Assembly (NCBI RefSeq): GCF_014158035.1
Contig: NZ_JACFXW010000001.1
Location: 3,698,001-3,762,000 of the forward strand
DNA from: Rhizobium sp. G21
GTDB taxonomy: Bacteria; Pseudomonadota; Alphaproteobacteria; Rhizobiales; Rhizobiaceae
DNA: 64,000 nt
Direction: 5' to 3'
In this document: positions 47,949 to 56,501 of the stretch, piece by piece
Position numbering within the stretch: position 1 is the stretch's first letter
How the letters are laid out: each line of letters begins with the position of its first letter
Notes under the pieces: model-generated
Told to the model about the DNA's origin: nothing
What the model saw: the letters and a program-made list of their open reading frames with translations, nothing else
The model's database searches: none
Made by a program: the position numbers and the translations under genes

Positions 47949-48067
47949 AAAAAAAAGAGGGCCACGAGAAATCTCGGGCCCTTTATAGTTGTGAAGGTAA
48001 TTTAAACCTCCAGAGGGACAGCTGATACGGCGGCACTGGGAGGAAAACCGCCATGTGCATCAGCTGT
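47949..48067 (-). ncRNA. abcR: AbcR-like small regulatory RNA (alpha-r15 family)
   Basis: A roughly 119-nt minus-strand RNA. The 5' hairpin has stem ACAGCTGAT / ATCAGCTGT and an upper stem GGCGG / CCGCC, exposing TTTTCCTCCCAGT in its loop, an anti-Shine-Dalgarno sequence. A single-stranded linker with CCCTCTGGAGG follows, then a terminator hairpin (GGGCC-CGAGA / TCTCG-GGCCC type, 47958-47983) and eight T. This architecture and the CUCCC loop match AbcR sRNAs, which repress ABC-transporter and other mRNAs by pairing near their ribosome sites with Hfq. In Sinorhizobium the abcR genes lie next to the LysR gene lsrB; here the LysR gene starts about 230 bp upstream on the same strand. Only one copy is visible; rhizobia often have two. 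Confidence 0.8.
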
Positions 48068-48071
48068 GTGC

Positions 48072-48137
48072 GATATGATGTTTAATTGTGCATTGCGCAA
48101 GGACTCGATGCGCATGTCAGCCATGCAAAACATGCAT
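48072..48137 (-). promoter_or_regulatory. Promoter and LysR-type site of the AbcR-like RNA
   Basis: On the minus strand, -35 TTGCGC (48095-48100), 17-bp spacer, -10 CATATC (48072-48077), predicting a start near 48066. Upstream, ATGCA-AAACA-TGCAT at 48123-48137 is an inverted repeat containing the LysR T-N11-A core, centred near -64. A second palindrome ATGCGCAT (48108-48115) lies near -46. This spacing matches recognition and activation sites of LysR activators; binding by the adjacent regulator is inferred. Confidence 0.6.
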
Positions 48138-48299
48138 GATAGTTAGTGATCCGTTTCCAATTGGTTGAAATGACGTGATTTTTGGCCGTGGCACAAAAAC
48201 GCGCCACACTCGAAAAAAAAAACCTTTTCATGCTGATTATTTTCGTCCGGCGCCGTCTTTTCGATCGATCGGCGTTCACCGCCGTCTTCTGCAGCGGTC

Positions 48300-49196
48300 T
48301 CAGAAATTCCAGTTGCGCGCCTTGGCGACGATGAAATCGCGAAAAACCTTCAGCTTGGCGGCGTTCTTCATCTCGCTGGGATAACAGAAATAGGTGTCGA
48401 AGGACGGGATGTCCGCATCCGTCACCAATTGCACGAGGCCTGGGTCGCGACCGACGATATAATCGGGCAGCATGGCGATGCCGATGCCCAGCAGCGCCGC
48501 GCGCTTGATCGAGGTCAGGCTGTTGATCTGCAGAACCGGCGACCGCGGACTGCCTTCGGGGCGACCGGCGATTTCCAGCCAGTTGACGTCGAGCAAATAG
48601 TTCGGCGCGGGCTCGCCGAAAGTGATGATGCGGTGCTGGTCGAGCTCCTCGATCGACTGCGGCTGGCCGTAGCGGCTGATATAGGACGGCGCGGCATAGA
48701 CATGCATATGCACGGTGAACAGCTTGCGCTGGATCAGGTCCGATTGCTGCGGCTCGCGCAGGCGGATGGCGCAATCGGCGTGACGCATGTTCACGTCCAG
48801 CTCCTCGTTGTCGAGGATCAACTGCACCTGCATGTCGGGATAGAGACTCAGGAATTCCTGCACCTTGTCGGTCAACCAACCCTGGCCGAGACCCACTGTG
48901 GTGGTGATGCGCAGCCGGCCGGTCGGCTTTTCCGTGGTCTCGGTCAGCTGGACCTTGACCATTTCGAGCTTCATCAGCACGTCATGGGCGGTGCGGTAGA
49001 GCAGTTCGCCCTGCTCAGTGAGGATCAGGCCGCGGGCGTGTCGATGGAAGAGCTTGGTGTTGACCTCGGCTTCCAGCGCGCTGACCTGGCGGCTGATGGC
49101 GGACTGGGACAAATGCAGCTTGTCGGCGGCATGGGTGAAGGACCCGGCTTCCGCAGCGGCGTGGAAAATTCTCAGCTTGTCCCAGTCGAGCGACAT
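48300..49196 (-). CDS. lsrB: LysR-family regulator, LsrB/VtlR-like
   Basis: 298 residues. Winged helix DKLRIFHAAAEAGSFTHAADKLHLSQSAISRQVSALEAEV and effector domain (GRLRITTTVGLGQGWLTDKV...). It resembles LsrB of Sinorhizobium and VtlR of Brucella, regulators of LPS and oxidative-stress genes and activators of abcR sRNAs. Cysteines at 142 and 271 are compatible with the redox cysteines described for LsrB. It lies 35 bp after trxB on the same strand, as in Sinorhizobium, and the AbcR-like RNA with a LysR-type site follows. The name rests on context and overall similarity. Confidence 0.82.
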   Translation of the reverse strand: MSLDWDKLRIFHAAAEAGSFTHAADKLHLSQSAISRQVSALEAEVNTKLFHRHARGLILTEQGELLYRTAHDVLMKLEMVKVQLTETTEKPTGRLRITTTVGLGQGWLTDKVQEFLSLYPDMQVQLILDNEELDVNMRHADCAIRLREPQQSDLIQRKLFTVHMHVYAAPSYISRYGQPQSIEELDQHRIITFGEPAPNYLLDVNWLEIAGRPEGSPRSPVLQINSLTSIKRAALLGIGIAMLPDYIVGRDPGLVQLVTDADIPSFDTYFCYPSEMKNAAKLKVFRDFIVAKARNWNF

Positions 49197-49231
49197 TCAT
49201 TCCCCCAGATGGCCTGATGCGGCCCGCATTG

Positions 49232-50206
49232 TTACTCGGCCGCCTGCGCCACGTGCAAATGACCGGCCAGATAGCGCTCGGCTTCGAGCGCCGCCATGCA
49301 GCCCATGCCGGCGGCGGTGATCGCCTGGCGGAAGGTGTCGTCGGTCACGTCGCCGGCCGCGAACACGCCTTCGATATTGGTCGCGGTCGAGTCCGGCGCG
49401 GTCCAGAGATAGCCGTTCGGCTTCATGCGCAGCTGGCCGGCGAAGAGTTCGGTGGCCGGCGCATGACCGATCGCCACGAACAAGCCGTCGATCGGCCGCT
49501 CGGTGATTTCACCGGTCCTGGCGTTGCGGATCTTCACACCGGTGACCGAGGCGGGCATCGGCGGATGCAATTGCTCGCCGGTGATCTCGGCGATCTCGCT
49601 GTTCCACATTACCGAGACGTTCTCGCGCTGGAACAGGCGTTCCTGCAGGATCTTTTCCGAGCGGAAGCTGTCGCGGCGATGCACGACGGTGACCGACTTG
49701 GCGATGTTGGAGAGATACAGCGCTTCCTCGACGGCGGAATTGCCGCCGCCGACCACGATCACGTCCTTGTTGCGATAGAAGAAGCCGTCGCAGGTGGCGC
49801 AGGCGGATACGCCGAAGCCCTGATACTTCTTCTCGGAATCGATGCCCAGCCACTTGGCCTTGGCGCCGGTGGCGATGACGATCGTGTCGGCGATCCAGGC
49901 CTGGCCGGAATCCGTGGTCACATGGAAGGGGCGGCTGGACAGGTCGACCGAGGTGACGAGGTCGTTGATGATCTCGGCCCCGACATGTTTGGCCTGGCCG
50001 AGCATCTGCTCCATCAGCCATGGGCCCTGGATCGGGTCGGCGTAGCCGGGGTAATTTTCGACATCGGTGGTGATCATCAACTGGCCGCCTTGCTCCATGC
50101 CGGCGATGAGCACCGGCTGCAGCATTGCGCGGGCTGCATAAATGGCGGCGGTGTAGCCGGCCGGGCCGGAGCCGATGATCAAGACCTTGGTGTGACGAGC
50201 GGACAT
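49232..50206 (-). CDS. trxB: Thioredoxin reductase
   Basis: 324-residue NADPH-dependent flavoprotein that reduces thioredoxin. FAD motif VLIIGSGPAGYTAAIYAARA at 8-27, redox pair CATC at 136-139 (SACATCDGFFY), NADPH motif VVGGGNSAVEEAL, and FAD motif GVFAAGDVTDDTFRQA. Normal length. First gene of the trxB-lysR unit, divergent from the TRAP permease genes across about 290 bp. Confidence 0.97.
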   Translation of the reverse strand: MSARHTKVLIIGSGPAGYTAAIYAARAMLQPVLIAGMEQGGQLMITTDVENYPGYADPIQGPWLMEQMLGQAKHVGAEIINDLVTSVDLSSRPFHVTTDSGQAWIADTIVIATGAKAKWLGIDSEKKYQGFGVSACATCDGFFYRNKDVIVVGGGNSAVEEALYLSNIAKSVTVVHRRDSFRSEKILQERLFQRENVSVMWNSEIAEITGEQLHPPMPASVTGVKIRNARTGEITERPIDGLFVAIGHAPATELFAGQLRMKPNGYLWTAPDSTATNIEGVFAAGDVTDDTFRQAITAAGMGCMAALEAERYLAGHLHVAQAAE

Positions 50207-50495
50207 TCCAACAAATCCTTGGAGAGAGTGCGACCGCAGACGCGGTCTTTTGCGCCTATCTATGAATGGAACGCATGGATATTCAAGGGTGCGCCGCGAT
50301 TTCCACCGATTTGGCTGCCGAGTTCTGGCGCGGATGCGGACCGCGTCCCGGCCGGTTGGGGAAAATGTGCAAGATCCGTTGTATTAGCCTTTCGTCTTAA
50401 ACCTTCCGTCTTTCCAGCAGGAGCCGCATCCGATATGCAAGTTTCGGGGAAACGATGTCCGGCGAAGATCGGACGACGACATAAGGGGAGGACGC

Positions 50496-51035
50496 ATGCA
50501 AGCTCTGCTCGCCTTGAGCAACGGCATCGACGCCGTTTCCAGAAAATTCGGACAGGTCGCGAGTTACCTCGTGCTGTTCTGCGCCCTGATCTCGGCCGGC
50601 AACGCGATTGTGCGCTATCTATTTTCGATGAGTTCGAACGGTTGGCTGGAAATCCAGTGGTATATGTTCGCGGGCATCGTGCTGCTCGGCGCCTCGCAGA
50701 CACTGAAGATGAACGCGCATATTCGCGTCGATCTGGTCTACGGCATGCTTGGACCTCGGGCCCGGCTCTGGGTGGATATTATCGGGCTCATTGTGTTCTT
50801 GTTTCCCGTCACCATCCTGTTCACCTATCTCTGCTGGCCGTTTTTCTATCAATCGTTCGTGGGCAATGAGCAGTCGCTGAATGCGGGCGGTCTGACCCGC
50901 TGGCCGGCGAAGATCTTGCTGGTGGTGGGGTTCGGCATGCTGGCTATTCAGGGATTCTCCGAACTGATTAAGCGCATCGCGGCGCTGCAGGGCCTGTCGC
51001 AGATCGACACGTCCTACGAAAAACCGATGCAGTGA
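50496..51035 (+). CDS. TRAP transporter small permease (DctQ)
   Basis: 179 residues, four membrane helices (about 15-40, 55-75, 90-115, 135-160), matching the DctQ fold (YLVLFCALISAGNAIVRYLF, WLEIQWYMFAGIVLLGASQTL). With the large permease it makes the membrane part of a Na+/H+-coupled tripartite uptake system. A ribosome site GGGGAGGACGC precedes the ATG. It starts 12 bp before dctM. No DctP binding-protein gene follows or precedes, so the substrate is undetermined. Confidence 0.92.
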   Translation: MQALLALSNGIDAVSRKFGQVASYLVLFCALISAGNAIVRYLFSMSSNGWLEIQWYMFAGIVLLGASQTLKMNAHIRVDLVYGMLGPRARLWVDIIGLIVFLFPVTILFTYLCWPFFYQSFVGNEQSLNAGGLTRWPAKILLVVGFGMLAIQGFSELIKRIAALQGLSQIDTSYEKPMQ

Positions 51036-51047
51036 GGGGAAACGTCC

Positions 51048-52541
51048 ATGTTCGAATTCGGCATTCTCCCGCCCGCTATGTTTCTCGGCATGATCCTGTT
51101 CATGCTCTACGGATTTCCCGTCACTTTCTCGCTGGCGGCCGTGGGTCTCTTCTTCGGCGCTATCGGTATCGCCACCGGCCATTTCGAACCGGCCTTCATG
51201 GAGAGCCTGCCGTTCCGCTTCTACGGCATCATTTCCAATGAACTGCTGTTGGCCATCCCCTTCTTCACTTTCATGGGCTCTATCCTGGAACGATGCGGGT
51301 TGGCCGAAGATCTGCTCAAAGGCACCGGCCGTCTGTTCGGCGGCGTGCCTGGCGGGCTGGCCTTCGCGGTCGTGGTCGTCGGCGCCGTGCTGGGCGCCAT
51401 CACCGGCACGGTGGCGGCCTCCGTCATCACCATGGGCATGATTTCGCTGCCGATTATGCAGCGCTACAATTATTCGATGAAGCTCTCGACCGGCGTCATC
51501 GCCGCCTCGGGCACCATCGCGCAATTGGTGCCGCCGTCGCTGGTGCTGGTGGTGCTCGCCGATCAGCTCGGCAAGTCGGTGGGGGACATGTATCGCGGCG
51601 CCATCGGCCCTTCGATGCTGCAGATCGCGGTGTTCATCGCCTATATCGCGCTGATCGCCATTTTCCGTCCGCAGATGATGCCGCCGATCCCTAAGGAAGA
51701 ACGCGGCAAGCTCGACGCGGAGTTGATCCGCACCATCCTGCTCGGCATGATCCCCTCCATCGTGCTGATCTTCCTGGTGCTCGGCACGATCTTCCTCGGG
51801 CTCGCGACGCCGACCGAAGCCGGCGCTCTCGGCGTTGTCGGCGCGCTGGTGCTGGCGGCGCTGAACCGCCGCCTGACCTGGGCGCTGGTGCGTGAAGGCA
51901 TGGACACGACCATGCGCATCACCTCCATGGTGGTGTTCATCCTGATCGGCTCCACCGTGTTCAGCCTGGTGTTCCAGGGTATGGACGGCTCGCGCTGGAT
52001 CGAACATCTGCTGACCGGGCTGCCCGGCGGCCAGTTGGGCTTCCTGATCTTCGTCAATATCTTCGTGTTCTTCCTTGCCTTCTTTCTCGATTTCTTCGAG
52101 ATCGCCTTCATCATCGTGCCGATGCTGGCGCCGGTGGCGGCGGCGCTCGGCATTGATCTCGTCTGGTTCGGGGTGCTGCTCTGCGTCAACATCCAGACCA
52201 GCTTCATGCACCCGCCGTTCGGCTTCGCGTTGTTCTACCTGCGCGGCATCGCGCCACCGTCGGTGAAGACCTCCGACATCTATCTGGGCGCACTGCCGTG
52301 GGTGGGGCTGCAGCTTCTGATGGTCGTGGTGGTGATCTTCTGGCCGGAGTTGGTGACCCATTGGCTCGACAATGGGCCGAAGATCGATCCCAACACGATC
52401 GAGATCAAGATCGACCTGCCGACGCTCGGCGGCGATCCGAACGCAGCTCCGGGCGGCCTGCCGGGCCTGCCGGCGCCCGGCGGATTGCCCGGCTTGCCGG
52501 GTGGCCTTTCGCCGCTCGACGGACCGCCGAAGGTGAATTGA
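51048..52541 (+). CDS. TRAP transporter large permease (DctM)
   Basis: 497 residues with about twelve membrane helices; typical segments FMLYGFPVTFSLAAVGLFFG, GAVLGAITGTVAASVITMGMISLPIM and the conserved ATPTEAGALGVVGAL. It resembles the mannitol/chloroaromatic-type DctM group. The last 40 residues form a Gly-Leu-Pro tail (GGLPGLPAPGGLPGLPGGL) absent from most DctM proteins, on the cytoplasmic or periplasmic side. Preceded 12 bp by dctQ; the DctP receptor is missing from the window. Confidence 0.92.
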   Translation: MFEFGILPPAMFLGMILFMLYGFPVTFSLAAVGLFFGAIGIATGHFEPAFMESLPFRFYGIISNELLLAIPFFTFMGSILERCGLAEDLLKGTGRLFGGVPGGLAFAVVVVGAVLGAITGTVAASVITMGMISLPIMQRYNYSMKLSTGVIAASGTIAQLVPPSLVLVVLADQLGKSVGDMYRGAIGPSMLQIAVFIAYIALIAIFRPQMMPPIPKEERGKLDAELIRTILLGMIPSIVLIFLVLGTIFLGLATPTEAGALGVVGALVLAALNRRLTWALVREGMDTTMRITSMVVFILIGSTVFSLVFQGMDGSRWIEHLLTGLPGGQLGFLIFVNIFVFFLAFFLDFFEIAFIIVPMLAPVAAALGIDLVWFGVLLCVNIQTSFMHPPFGFALFYLRGIAPPSVKTSDIYLGALPWVGLQLLMVVVVIFWPELVTHWLDNGPKIDPNTIEIKIDLPTLGGDPNAAPGGLPGLPAPGGLPGLPGGLSPLDGPPKVN

Positions 52542-52602
52542 GGCCGCTGGCCAAGATCGAGCGCTGCTGCTATGGCGGGCTCCATGAGATTGGAGCCCGG
52601 TC

Positions 52603-53531
52603 ATGACCCCGAACCGCCCCTTGCGCCGAACGATGATCCGGCTCGCCTGGCGCCTCATCGGCGGCAGGCGGCGGGCGCATTTCCAGGAATGGTTTCCCGG
52701 GCTGGACATCGAGCCCGCCGATGAGGGAACCGCGGGCGTGATCCGCTACCATGGACGGGCCGTAGCGCCGGCCATGGCCCTCAAGGCGCTCACCGAGCGC
52801 GCTTCGGACGAGGTCTTCGTCATCGGTTCCGGCCCGTCTCTGCGCGACCAGGACCTGTCCCGTCTTCCCGATAGATCGGCTCTGTTGCTCAACGGCGCCA
52901 TCAGCCTGATCGGTGGACCCGTGCGCGAGCCCCTGGCGGTGGTGATGGAAGACGAGCGCTTCGTCTGGCGGCATTTTCACGACATCATCGCGAAGGTTCC
53001 CGCCGGCGCAGTGGCGATCCTTTCGGCCGAGGTCATCCGCGCCATCTGCGAACTCGACGGCCGATGGCTCGCCGACAAGCGCGTCGTCGCGCTGTTCGAT
53101 GCGCGCAAGCCGCTCCGCGACGCGGCCTTGTCGGGGATGAGTTGCGCGGCCGGAACTGGGTCCGGCTTTCGGACGACGGCGCCACAGGTTTCTCGTCGGC
53201 GCCCGACAAGGGCGTATTCAAGGCCGGCTCGGTGGCGGTCAGCGCCATGCAGTTCGCGCTCGCCTGCAGTCCTCGACGCGTCGGGCTGCTGGGCGTCGAC
53301 ATCTCCAACGCGGGCGCCGGCGCGGAGCGGTTCAACGAAAAGGCGGGCAAGGTCGCGTTCACCGGCGTCGCCCGCGCTCAGGACAAGATCGTCGCGCATC
53401 TTTCGCTGGCGCGCGAGATCGCCTTGTCGCGTGGCGTTGCGGTCACCAACTATTCGCCCGTATCGGCGCTTCGCGCCGCAGGCTTCGGCTATGACGATCG
53501 CTTTGCGCTGACGCCGCCACCCTCGGCTTGA
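52603..53531 (+). CDS. Putative surface-polysaccharide protein, GT42/DUF115-like N-terminus (single-base frameshift)
   Basis: 309 residues after correction. The domain opens with VFVIGSGPSLRDQDLSRLPDRSALLLNGAISLI, a pattern shared with sialyltransferase-like (GT42) and DUF115 proteins whose GSGPS loop binds the sugar nucleotide. The frame breaks near 53123-53128 (one base missing, DAA/LVGDEL); the second half contains VFKAGSVAVSAMQFALACSPRRVGLLGVDISN. No DxD motif. Given the neighbouring glycosyltransferases it is probably a surface-glycan enzyme; the exact reaction is not known. Confidence 0.7.
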
Positions 53532-53596
53532 CAGACGGCGGAAATGGTGGTGACGCAGCGCACGACAAACGCGCCGCAACGGGCAGGAATATCCAT

Positions 53597-54501
53597 ATGG
53601 GTCTCTTCGGGAAAAAACTTCCCTACACCAAACATCTCGCGATCACGCCGCCGCATCCGGCGGCAGGACGCTCCGGCCTCGCGATCGCCGCCTGCGTGCG
53701 CAACGAAGGCCGCTATATCGGCGAATGGCTGCGGTTTCATATCGCCGTCGGCGTCCGGCATTTCTACATCTATGACGACGGCTCGACGGATGGCACGGCG
53801 GAGATCGTGCGCGATGTCGCGGGCAGCCATGCGACCATCATGCCCTGGGCGGGGCGGATGACGGATGTATCGAGCGCCAATCTGCTGAACAGCCAGGCGA
53901 TCGCCTTTTCCCATGCCATCCTGAATTTCGGCGCGAGTTACGAGCGCATGGCCTTCATCGACGCCGACGAGTTTCTGTTGCCCAAGCAGGGCGATACGGT
54001 GATGGAGGCGCTCGCCGGCGCCAAAGGTTTCCCCAATATCTCGCTGCCCTGGCACATGTTCGGGACCGGCGGTCACAAGGCGCGGCCCGAGGGCGGCGTG
54101 TTGCGCAACTACCTCATCCGCGCGCGCGATCCGCTCAGCAAGCTGAAGAACGCCAGCAACTTCAAATGCATCGTCGACCCTGCGCCGTCAGGGAGGTCAG
54201 CATCCACCAGTTCCAGACGGTCGAGCATGGCGAAATGACCGCCAATGACGCGGGACAGACCTTCACGCGCAAAGGCCGCAAGAAGCCGGAGTTCTACAGC
54301 GCCCGCTATCTGCAGCTCAACCACTATTACAGCAAGTCCGGACAGGATCTTGAGGAGAAGCTGAAGCGCGGCCCGGCGTCGCCGGCGTCGCGAGAACGCT
54401 ATAACGAACGCGTCTTGTCGGCCGTCGCCAACATCGAGATCGACACCGTGGAAGATCGGGCCATGGTCGAGTTTCTCGATCGCCGCGGCATCGATCTCTG
54501 A
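53597..54501 (+). CDS. Glycosyltransferase family 2/92-like protein (single-base frameshift)
   Basis: 301 residues after correction. IAACVRNEGRYIGEWLRFHIAVGVRHFYIYDDGSTDGT and the metal-binding FIDADEFLLP are typical of Glyco_tranf_2_4-type enzymes. The frame breaks at about 54178-54181 (one C missing, IVDP/CAVREVSIHQF); the C-terminus ends EFLDRRGIDL. ATG 53597 with AGGAA upstream is chosen; an open frame extends to 53528. It adds a sugar to LPS or another glycan, inferred from context. Confidence 0.83.
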
Positions 54502-54519
54502 CGCGGAGACCCTCCGGCT

Positions 54520-55368
54520 TCAGCCGAAGACGGAGGTATCCTTCTTGAGACGATAGAAGATCCGGCCGAGGATCATGTTTTTGACCCGGAGGAAGCGGCG
54601 AAAATGCGGATAGACCGCGAGGTCGCGCGCATCCATCGCTTTCATCTCGGCCGCCGTCATCGGATGATAGCCGTATTTGCCGCGGTTCCACAGCAGGAGA
54701 GACCTTTTGAGCGCGCCGTTGCGATAGCGCTGCGGGAAGGGCACATGCATCGCCACCGGCGTGAAGGGGAAGTAGCGCTGATAGCCCTTGTCGGCAAAGG
54801 CCTGCTTGTTGGCGCGTTCGCCTTCGCCGATCTCGACGCCGCTTTCGGCCAGCCTCTCCAAATCGGTGACGCCGACGTCGGCATAGGAGGTGCCGCTGTC
54901 ATAGCGATAGGCCCTGAGAGCCGGCAGGACCTCGAATTCGCCGCGGCGCAGGAAGCGCGGATCGACCTGCAGGACCTTGGGATTGGCGGCGAAAATTCGC
55001 TGATACTGGTCGAGAACATCCTGCGAAAGCGGACGGACGAACTGCATGTCGTCCTGTAGCATCATCAGGTAGCGATAGCCGTTCCCGCGCGCATAATCGC
55101 ACATCTGGCGGATATTGGCGTAGAGATTGCCGTGGCGCTTGCCGTCCTTGGAGGAGGTGTTGGTGAACACGCCCTTCAGCCGCGGACGCCAGCGCTCCAG
55201 CACCGCCTGCGTCACCGGATCGCCGCTGGCGTCGTCCATGACGACCACGTCGAAACCGGGGCACAATTCGGCGATCGACGACAGGCAGTTTTCGAGCGTC
55301 ACGCCCATATTGTAGGAGAAGACAGCGATCAGAAGGTTGCGAGTGTTCAATCCGGTTCTCCGCGACAT
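54520..55368 (-). CDS. Glycosyltransferase-like protein, GT2 type
   Basis: 282 residues. LIAVFSYNMGVTLENCLSSIAELCPGFDVVVMDDASGD is the GT-A nucleotide-sugar start, and LMMLQDDMQFV supplies the acidic metal site. The C-terminal region is basic (MKAMDARDLAVYPHFRRFLRVK). TTG at 55350 with GGAG seven bases before it is an alternative start. Same strand as the unknown gene, lpcC and greA, in the surface-polysaccharide block. Confidence 0.82.
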   Translation of the reverse strand: MSRRTGLNTRNLLIAVFSYNMGVTLENCLSSIAELCPGFDVVVMDDASGDPVTQAVLERWRPRLKGVFTNTSSKDGKRHGNLYANIRQMCDYARGNGYRYLMMLQDDMQFVRPLSQDVLDQYQRIFAANPKVLQVDPRFLRRGEFEVLPALRAYRYDSGTSYADVGVTDLERLAESGVEIGEGERANKQAFADKGYQRYFPFTPVAMHVPFPQRYRNGALKRSLLLWNRGKYGYHPMTAAEMKAMDARDLAVYPHFRRFLRVKNMILGRIFYRLKKDTSVFG

Positions 55369-55438
55369 ATGACCGTCGCCCGTTATAATCGAACTTCGAC
55401 GTCTTGATGTCTCAATCGCGTCTCTAAGCCGGGTTGCG

Positions 55439-56326
55439 CTATCCGTGCAACCCCTCCTTCCTGATCTTGTCGAGAACGCGGTTCTTTTTGGACTTCCATT
55501 TCACCGCGCGCCATCCGTCGTAGAACAATCGCAGGGGCGCGGTGGCGGAGATGAGCTTATCGATGCGCTTATTGGCCTTTTCGAGCTTCTCGCTCAGCAC
55601 CAGCAGCATTTCGCCGCGCGCTTCGTCGCAGTCCAATTGCGGAAAATGGCGGAAGAAGGCGGGGTAGGGATCCTGCTCACGCGGCACGTCGTTTCGGATC
55701 AGTCCGCCCTTCTCCATCAGCCGGAGCGCGGTCTGCTCGAAGGTCCAGTCATGGATATGGAAAACTTTCCACTTGAATCCGCGTTCGCCGGAAAAACCCG
55801 TCAGCCGCACATCGACGTCGGGCGCGATATGCTTCAACCACGCCGTCATCGCGAAGCCGCTGCTCGCCGTGTGCTGCGGCGGGTAGAAACCTTCCATGAA
55901 TTCGGTGAGATCGAGGAAACCTGCGGGAATCTCGTCGAATTCCTCAGGACGGTTCAGCCGTTCGCGCGATGCGGCGCGCAGATTGATCACGCCTTTGAAG
56001 AATGGCGCCGGCATCAGCCGCATCATGCCCGGCAGCCGACGTCGGTAAACCACTTCGGACCCTGCCGTATTGCAACGGGTGACCAGCACGCAATCATGCG
56101 GGAAGGGGCTGTCGAGCACGCGATCGATCTTGTTGAAAAAGACATAGAGCGGTTTCGGCGGCGGGTCGCGCAGGATTTCGCTCAAGCGCTGGTCGTCACT
56201 GTTGGCGACCAGCACGATCGTCTGAAAATTGGAGAAGAAGGCGCTCCATTCGATGTCCTCCCGCAAGCCCGCGGTCGTGGGCGTCACGAGACTAGGGGGC
56301 GAAAAGACGTAAGGAGCGACCTGCAT
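55439..56326 (-). CDS. Unknown protein in the LPS-core cluster
   Basis: 295 residues, not recognised. It has a Rossmann-like start (FQTIVLVANSDDQRLSEILRDPPPKPLYVFFNKIDRVL) and a conserved-looking WLKHIAPDVDVRLTGFSGERGFKWKVFHIHDWTFEQTAL, recalling glycosyltransferases that act on LPS core sugars. The C-terminal third is helical and basic. ATG at 56326 has AGGAA nine bases before it, better than TTG 56359. It lies between the GT2-type gene and lpcC on the same strand, so a role in core or O-antigen assembly is likely. Confidence 0.65.
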   Translation of the reverse strand: MQVAPYVFSPPSLVTPTTAGLREDIEWSAFFSNFQTIVLVANSDDQRLSEILRDPPPKPLYVFFNKIDRVLDSPFPHDCVLVTRCNTAGSEVVYRRRLPGMMRLMPAPFFKGVINLRAASRERLNRPEEFDEIPAGFLDLTEFMEGFYPPQHTASSGFAMTAWLKHIAPDVDVRLTGFSGERGFKWKVFHIHDWTFEQTALRLMEKGGLIRNDVPREQDPYPAFFRHFPQLDCDEARGEMLLVLSEKLEKANKRIDKLISATAPLRLFYDGWRAVKWKSKKNRVLDKIRKEGLHG

Positions 56327-56501
56327 CGATGGAAGTTCCTGCGCGGGCGAAACAAACAACTTTCATCAACTATTTTCAGTTCCAAAAGTTCCTCGACTCG
56401 TCGGCGATGTCAAGAAATTCCACCAAGAAGCGCATTGATATCGGCGCGCGCTCATCCGAGATCGCGTGAGAAAGCCTGCAGCGGATGTGCGTGCGTTGCG
56501 G

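Noticed and set aside
48050..48083. Ten-codon plus-strand leader frame MCISCVRYDV after GGGAGG
   Set aside because: It lies in the loop and stem of the minus-strand sRNA, whose structure explains the sequence, and no downstream plus-strand gene could be attenuated.
50619..52709. 696-residue minus-strand open frame
   Set aside because: Antisense to dctQ and dctM; His/Arg/Gln-rich, no domain.
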